A stretch of DNA of 64,000 bases from Siphonodentalium dalli (lineage: Eukaryota > Mollusca > Scaphopoda > Gadilida > Siphonodentaliidae), in the NCBI GenBank assembly GCA_032622095.1, contig CP136065.1, positions 66,927,675 to 66,991,674 on the forward strand. The letters are read 5' to 3'. The notes under the pieces were generated by a model. It did no database searches. It was given only the letters and a program-made list of their open reading frames with translations, and was not told where the DNA came from. Made by a program: the position numbers and the translations under genes. This document shows, piece by piece, positions 60,151 to 64,000 of this stretch. Numbering within the stretch: position 1 is the first letter of the stretch; the number at the start of each line of letters is the position of its first letter.

Positions 60151-61140
60151 ATTACAGGTGTGGAGACCTAGTTTTTTTTACTACAAAAGCTGGCGTTTTT
60201 TACTTCAAAAGCGGAGACCTCACTTTACTACAAAAGCTGGCGATTTTATTACAAAAGTGGTGAGGTACTTCAAAAGCTGGCGTTTTTTACTTCAAAAGTT
60301 AAGAACTACTTCAAAAGTGGTCATTACTTCAAAAGCTGACGTAACACATGGTTAAGGAATTTAGTTAGTGGTACATGTAGGTCAGAAAAATTTATAGTAA
60401 ACATTTGTATAACGTTATCCACTCTGAAGAGGCTCAAAATGGATACATGTATATACATGTGCAAGAACTAAATATTAATTTAATTTACTTGTTCTTTTCA
60501 ATTAACTTTCCACATCAAAATGAGAATAACTCACTTTTGATACATATTATATTGGTGAATTCGATGTCTGAAACCGTTGTCTAAATTCACTCGAGAATGT
60601 AATATGAGGCACACATTCTCAATTTGTTATACTCAACTTTGATGTCCAGTAAATAGTTTATTTGGAAATTTTATTTTGCTCGATCACACGCATGTGATAT
60701 TGCTAATCAGGTTTTAAAAGGGCAACTGATATTCGGGCACCTCTGTGTATGCCTTCCCATTTCTAAATCCTCTAGATTATCACCGACCACACTAACACTT
60801 GAAAATGTCAGAACCTGGCCGCATGCGTGTGAGATAGCATAAACACTGTATGATTAATATTGTGATTAGTATAACATTTGCATGCATATTTATATAACAT
60901 GTATATATTTGTCATTTGTATATATACTCTCCTAAATTGAGGTTAACAATAAACTTATTGTGAAATTAAGAACTTGCAATGATTGAACTAAGTACCAGTA
61001 ACAAATTAAGACTATTGTCGTTGTGTATGCCACAAGCATATGGGCGCATGCTTGGTATGAGATAATATACATAACAATAATAATGCATGTTTGTATTCCG
61101 GTTGTCAGTTTATCGCACGATTGTAATGGCGTGATTGAAA

Positions 61141-61775
61141 GATTTTGGATCGGGGACGTGGCTAGAATATCTATCATTTAGACTGGTCTCAATCTTTGCA
61201 AGAGAAATTTCCAACTGACACCCCCGACGGTTGGAAAATGTCCAACTGATGTCTAAAGTCGGAAAATATTTTTTTCTTAAATTAATAAGCAGTTTTTGAC
61301 TGGCCACAGGGGAGGGACCTAGATCATGTCACAAATATCTACTCTTTTCTACACACAAGGCACGTAGCCAAAGTAGAGATTCGTGACAATAAATTTCCAA
61401 CTGATAGCAATTTCATTAAAACAATTTGATCAAAAGTAGGAAATATACAAATGTTGTTCTAAAAAAAATTTCCCATTAATAAATTGTTGGAAAATAAAAC
61501 TACAAGAACAATTGCAACCTACTGTTCCGTCAGACATGCAATTTCCAACTATTGAAAAATTTGACCTGAGTTGGGGACAACCCCGTCCCCCCCCCATCGC
61601 CTTGTCCCTGCTTGACCTATCAAATGTCCTTCTGTTACAGGAGTGTCAACTTTTCCACCAGTAATATACATGAGCGGTTGTATTTGTGATATGATAGAAC
61701 ACCATCTCCCAAGCCCCCTCCCCCCATCATGTCGACATTTGTATAAGATGTGTGTTGCCTAACACTGTGCCTTAA
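61141..61775. other. Segment with GGGACGTGGC / GCCTTGTCCCTG ends and TTTCCAACTG repeats
   Basis: Starts cggggacgtggct (61152) and has cgccttgtccctgctt at 61598. In between, atttccaactgat/acacc recurs at least four times. May be another member of the GGGACGTGGC group of 15-17 kb. Confidence 0.4.
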
Positions 61776-62269
61776 AGGCACGTGAGGCCTTAGTTGTCGA
61801 AAATATCCATATTTGTTTCAATCACTGTAAAGAGAAAAACATTAAAACGCATACAGTTTCGTTCATATATACCATGATCATCGCGTAAACAGCATGTTAT
61901 CATAAAGATTTACTATATTTTACCTAAGCAAGAGCCTGATTGTGTTACAGAAGACAGCACAATGCTGCTGGCTAATCACACACAAATGGCATAAACGCTC
62001 TTTATTCGTTCCATATCAGGAATTCACCAACAAAGAACGCTCTTTATGTTTACCATCATAATATAAACAAACACCAGAAAAGTAACTTTTTATGCTTTTG
62101 TTTACATAACAATGGTCAAAGATATGACAATAACATACTGTTTATGCGATATTTCTTATTTGTATACGGACAAAGTCTGTCTACATTTCGTTGTTCTTTC
62201 TGTTTGTGGCGGTTTTTGACGGGTGGAAATATTTTCACAGGATACCCACCGCCAAGGCCAACCGTACCT
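61776..62269. mobile_element. TTAA-flanked MITE (AGGCACATGCGGCC family), copy 2
   Basis: TTAA at 61772-61775 and 62270-62273; ends AGGCACGTGAGGCC and, inverted, AGGTACGGTTGGCC; 494 bases. Confidence 0.85.
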
Positions 62270-63121
62270 TTAAATATCAATGAAATCGCAAAATTTGTAT
62301 TTAAAAACACATATACTTAACCACAAAACTGGAAATTTTAATAATTTTTGTGATATTATTTGTCTTGGGATAAGTTCCATATATGCTTAAACTTAAAAGA
62401 CACCATACACCACCAGTAGTTTTACAGGACAAAACAATGTTATACAAATGTATGTAGCGAGCATATGGACAAACTTCTCAACACACTCTGTATCCTGGAA
62501 CATGACAAACATAGCAAGAAATTACCAGGTACACCTTCTTTTAAAAATGACACCACCGGGCATGTCATTCTAATAATAAAATAACCCACTGTGATATTAT
62601 GGTTGTTGGTGAATTTGGATTTAGTTAAAAATATTATGTTCACATAGTTGGCACCAATATTTTATTAATCAGAAGGCAATTACATCATGGTGGAGTCCTC
62701 GTGTCTTCTTTGGTTAACAGTACACTTTCTGTTAGACATACACCTTCACGTGTAACGTATGGCGCTTTCCAAACATACATGTATATAAGATTGTTCTATG
62801 CCATGCTAAGATTTGTTGCACAGGAGAAAGAAATCTGCATCAGCTTCATGGGGTGGATTCCTTAGTGACTACAGATTCAAGAATCACTATACAGTGTACA
62901 AATGGGTTGTCCCCCAAAGACATCCATTGCACTCTTGAAAAACTCAAATAGTTTGGAAAGAATCTTGAGTTTCCCAAAATTTCATTCTAGTATTATAAGA
63001 TGCAAATTCTTGAAAATCGTTGGTCCTTGTTGTAGATATTGTCTTTCCATCATGCGAACTCACAGGGTCACACAACCCATATTGGCTTTACAGTTTACAA
63101 GTATACATGTACTAGTACATG
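62270..63121. other. Unassigned sequence
   Basis: Nothing recognised apart from phrases (gcatatggacaaacttc) shared with 55760 and the 57-61 kb duplication. Confidence 0.3.
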
Positions 63122-63123
63122 TA

Positions 63124-63229
63124 CAGTAATGCCCTAATTAATGACTCGATGAGAGCTTTCCGACTAAATCCTGAAAATTTACCCATAATTATGCTGTGGT
63201 TATGGAGTCAATTAATTATGGCATTACTG
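63124..63229. mobile_element. TA-flanked CAGTAATGCCCTAA MITE, internally deleted copy
   Basis: TA on both sides and the same ends as 31564-31776, but only 106 bases: the inner part of the hairpin is missing. Confidence 0.8.
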
Positions 63230-63559
63230 TAGATGTAACATACAGTAAAGACCTGATAAATGAAATCACCTACAACTTTTGTAAGTTTGAACAGTAATTT
63301 TCTCTGTACATGAACATGAAATGACAGTACATGTGATGAAGTCGCTGATTTAAGAAACACTGAGAACGATTAGTGAGACTAATAAACAAAACATTATTCC
63401 TGACACCGGTATATATTCATTCATTTTTCAGAAATCTATAATTATTTCAATCAAATGGCAATATTCTCAAACAAAAAGCAATGTTTTATTTCACTTTGTA
63501 TACATTCATTTATTTATTCATTCCCTCATTTCAGCTCTAATGCGATTATCCTAATCCGA

Positions 63560-63983
63560 ATTAACGCTCGCAAATTACTATTTCTTTGGCTTTGGGGAAA
63601 CAAATATTTGATTTGAGTCGAGGAACCCTATAAATTTTTGCAATCCATTATTTTTCACCACCGGTACTTTTTAGTGGCCTGGCAAAAAGTAAACGAGAAG
63701 AAGTTCGCAGATCAAATTTGCGTATGAAGATGGATAACTCTAAAGTCAAGTTGCTTTTGTGTATCTGATATTTGACAATCCGTTGTTTTAATTACCACAC
63801 CAAATCACTCAGAATTATTCATGTATGCAACTACGTAACTTCTGTTAAAGAGATTTGCATGGAAATCCCCTTTCAAAATTGTTCACTTGACCTTCCCCTT
63901 AATAGATTCTGACTGAGGCATATTTTTTAAAAATGTTGTTCGAATCTAATGATATGGGGACTATCAAATCAGATTGAGTACCT
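63560..63983. mobile_element. Partial AGGTACTCAA-type MITE
   Basis: Right end gattgagtacct followed by TTAA (63984-63987). The interior shares ttactatttctttggctttg and gagtcgaggaaccc with 39617-40095. The left terminus is not recognisable. Confidence 0.55.
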
Positions 63984-64000
63984 TTAAATACAATTGAAAC

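Larger units (their letters stand above)
57748..60345. mobile_element. 2.6-kb fold-back element with subterminal repeats and zinc-finger-like arms
   Basis: Ends are inverted: GTTACGCCAGCTTTTGAAGT and GTTACGTCAGCTTTTGAAGT, flanked by tcatggtt and acatggtt (8 bases, one mismatch). Each end carries a run of subterminal units built on gccagcttttgaagta, accacttttgaagta and ggtctccacttttgta. Inside, each arm holds zinc-finger-like tandem units (58081-58430 plus strand; 59576-60150 minus strand). The centre (58431-59575) is unique AT-rich sequence without a transposase. Probably non-autonomous. Confidence 0.75.
57259..61140 (+). repeat. Tandem duplication, unit B (interrupted)
   Basis: Second copy of unit A, in direct orientation. 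Split at catggtt (57741-57747) by the fold-back element 57748-60345; an additional stretch of about 240 bases (60390-60625) has no counterpart in unit A. Confidence 0.75.

Noticed and set aside
1-64000. tRNA, rRNA or other RNA genes
   Set aside because: No convincing A/B-box pair with cloverleaf pairing or rRNA core was noticed by eye. A tRNAscan/Infernal search would be needed to be certain.

Overview
This window looks like nuclear DNA of an invertebrate animal. The A+T-rich sequence is dominated by decayed non-LTR retrotransposons, MITE-like fold-back elements and minisatellites, and the protein-coding pieces are short, evenly sized exons with canonical GT/AG borders and extracellular animal domains. 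The phylum cannot be fixed from the sequence alone. There is no prokaryotic gene organisation, no CRISPR array and no recognisable RNA gene.

The main biological content is one exon set on the minus strand, most simply read as one secreted or cell-surface mosaic gene. From its 5' end (right) to its 3' end (left) it has: a signal-peptide exon (50574-50775); a helical exon ending in a Thr/Ser-rich linker (34667-34933); SRCR (32205-32510); TSP1 (31010-31183); SRCR (29539-29844); SRCR (20958-21269); and six TSP1 exons (20358-20531, 19835-20002, 12983-13150, 12501-12668, 8573-8740, 8085-8252). These are followed by a decayed TSP1 exon (about 7302-7427), a decayed SRCR fragment (about 3773-3846) and an intact SRCR exon (3223-3531). 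All intact internal exons are phase 1-1, so they can be joined, skipped or duplicated without breaking the frame. The last exon in view ends at a splice donor, so the gene should continue beyond the left edge. The TSP1 exons have multiplied by duplication together with intron sequence; the clearest case is a block of about 1.25 kb carrying two exons, present at 7735-8995 and again at 12140-13405.

The introns and flanks hold at least eight non-LTR retrotransposon remnants: reverse-transcriptase C-termini at 3847-4950, 5150-6850, 9004-9955, 13390-14120, 17218-18776, 30095-30480 and 49480-50250, and an endonuclease domain at 33700-34560. One of them is flanked by 46-bp direct repeats. MITE families can be delimited to the base: a poly-G-ended family with 7-bp target duplications (14362-14921, 55052-55573); TTAA-flanked families starting AGG (5329-5915, 38961-39358, 39617-40095, 52267-52758, 61776-62269); TTAACCCTTT-ended elements (26016-26440, 33254-33489, 51355-51561); and TA-flanked palindromes (31564-31776, 32568-32780, 40814-40955, 63124-63229).

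The right-hand third has a tandem duplication of about 1 kb. One copy is interrupted by a 2.6-kb fold-back element (57748-60345) whose two arms carry what look like decayed C2H2 zinc-finger repeats; the other copy preserves the empty insertion site. Around 9.95-12.15 kb and 22.6-24 kb lie two matching patches of minisatellite and 160-180-bp satellite. No independent intact gene is supported outside the SRCR/TSP1 exon set.
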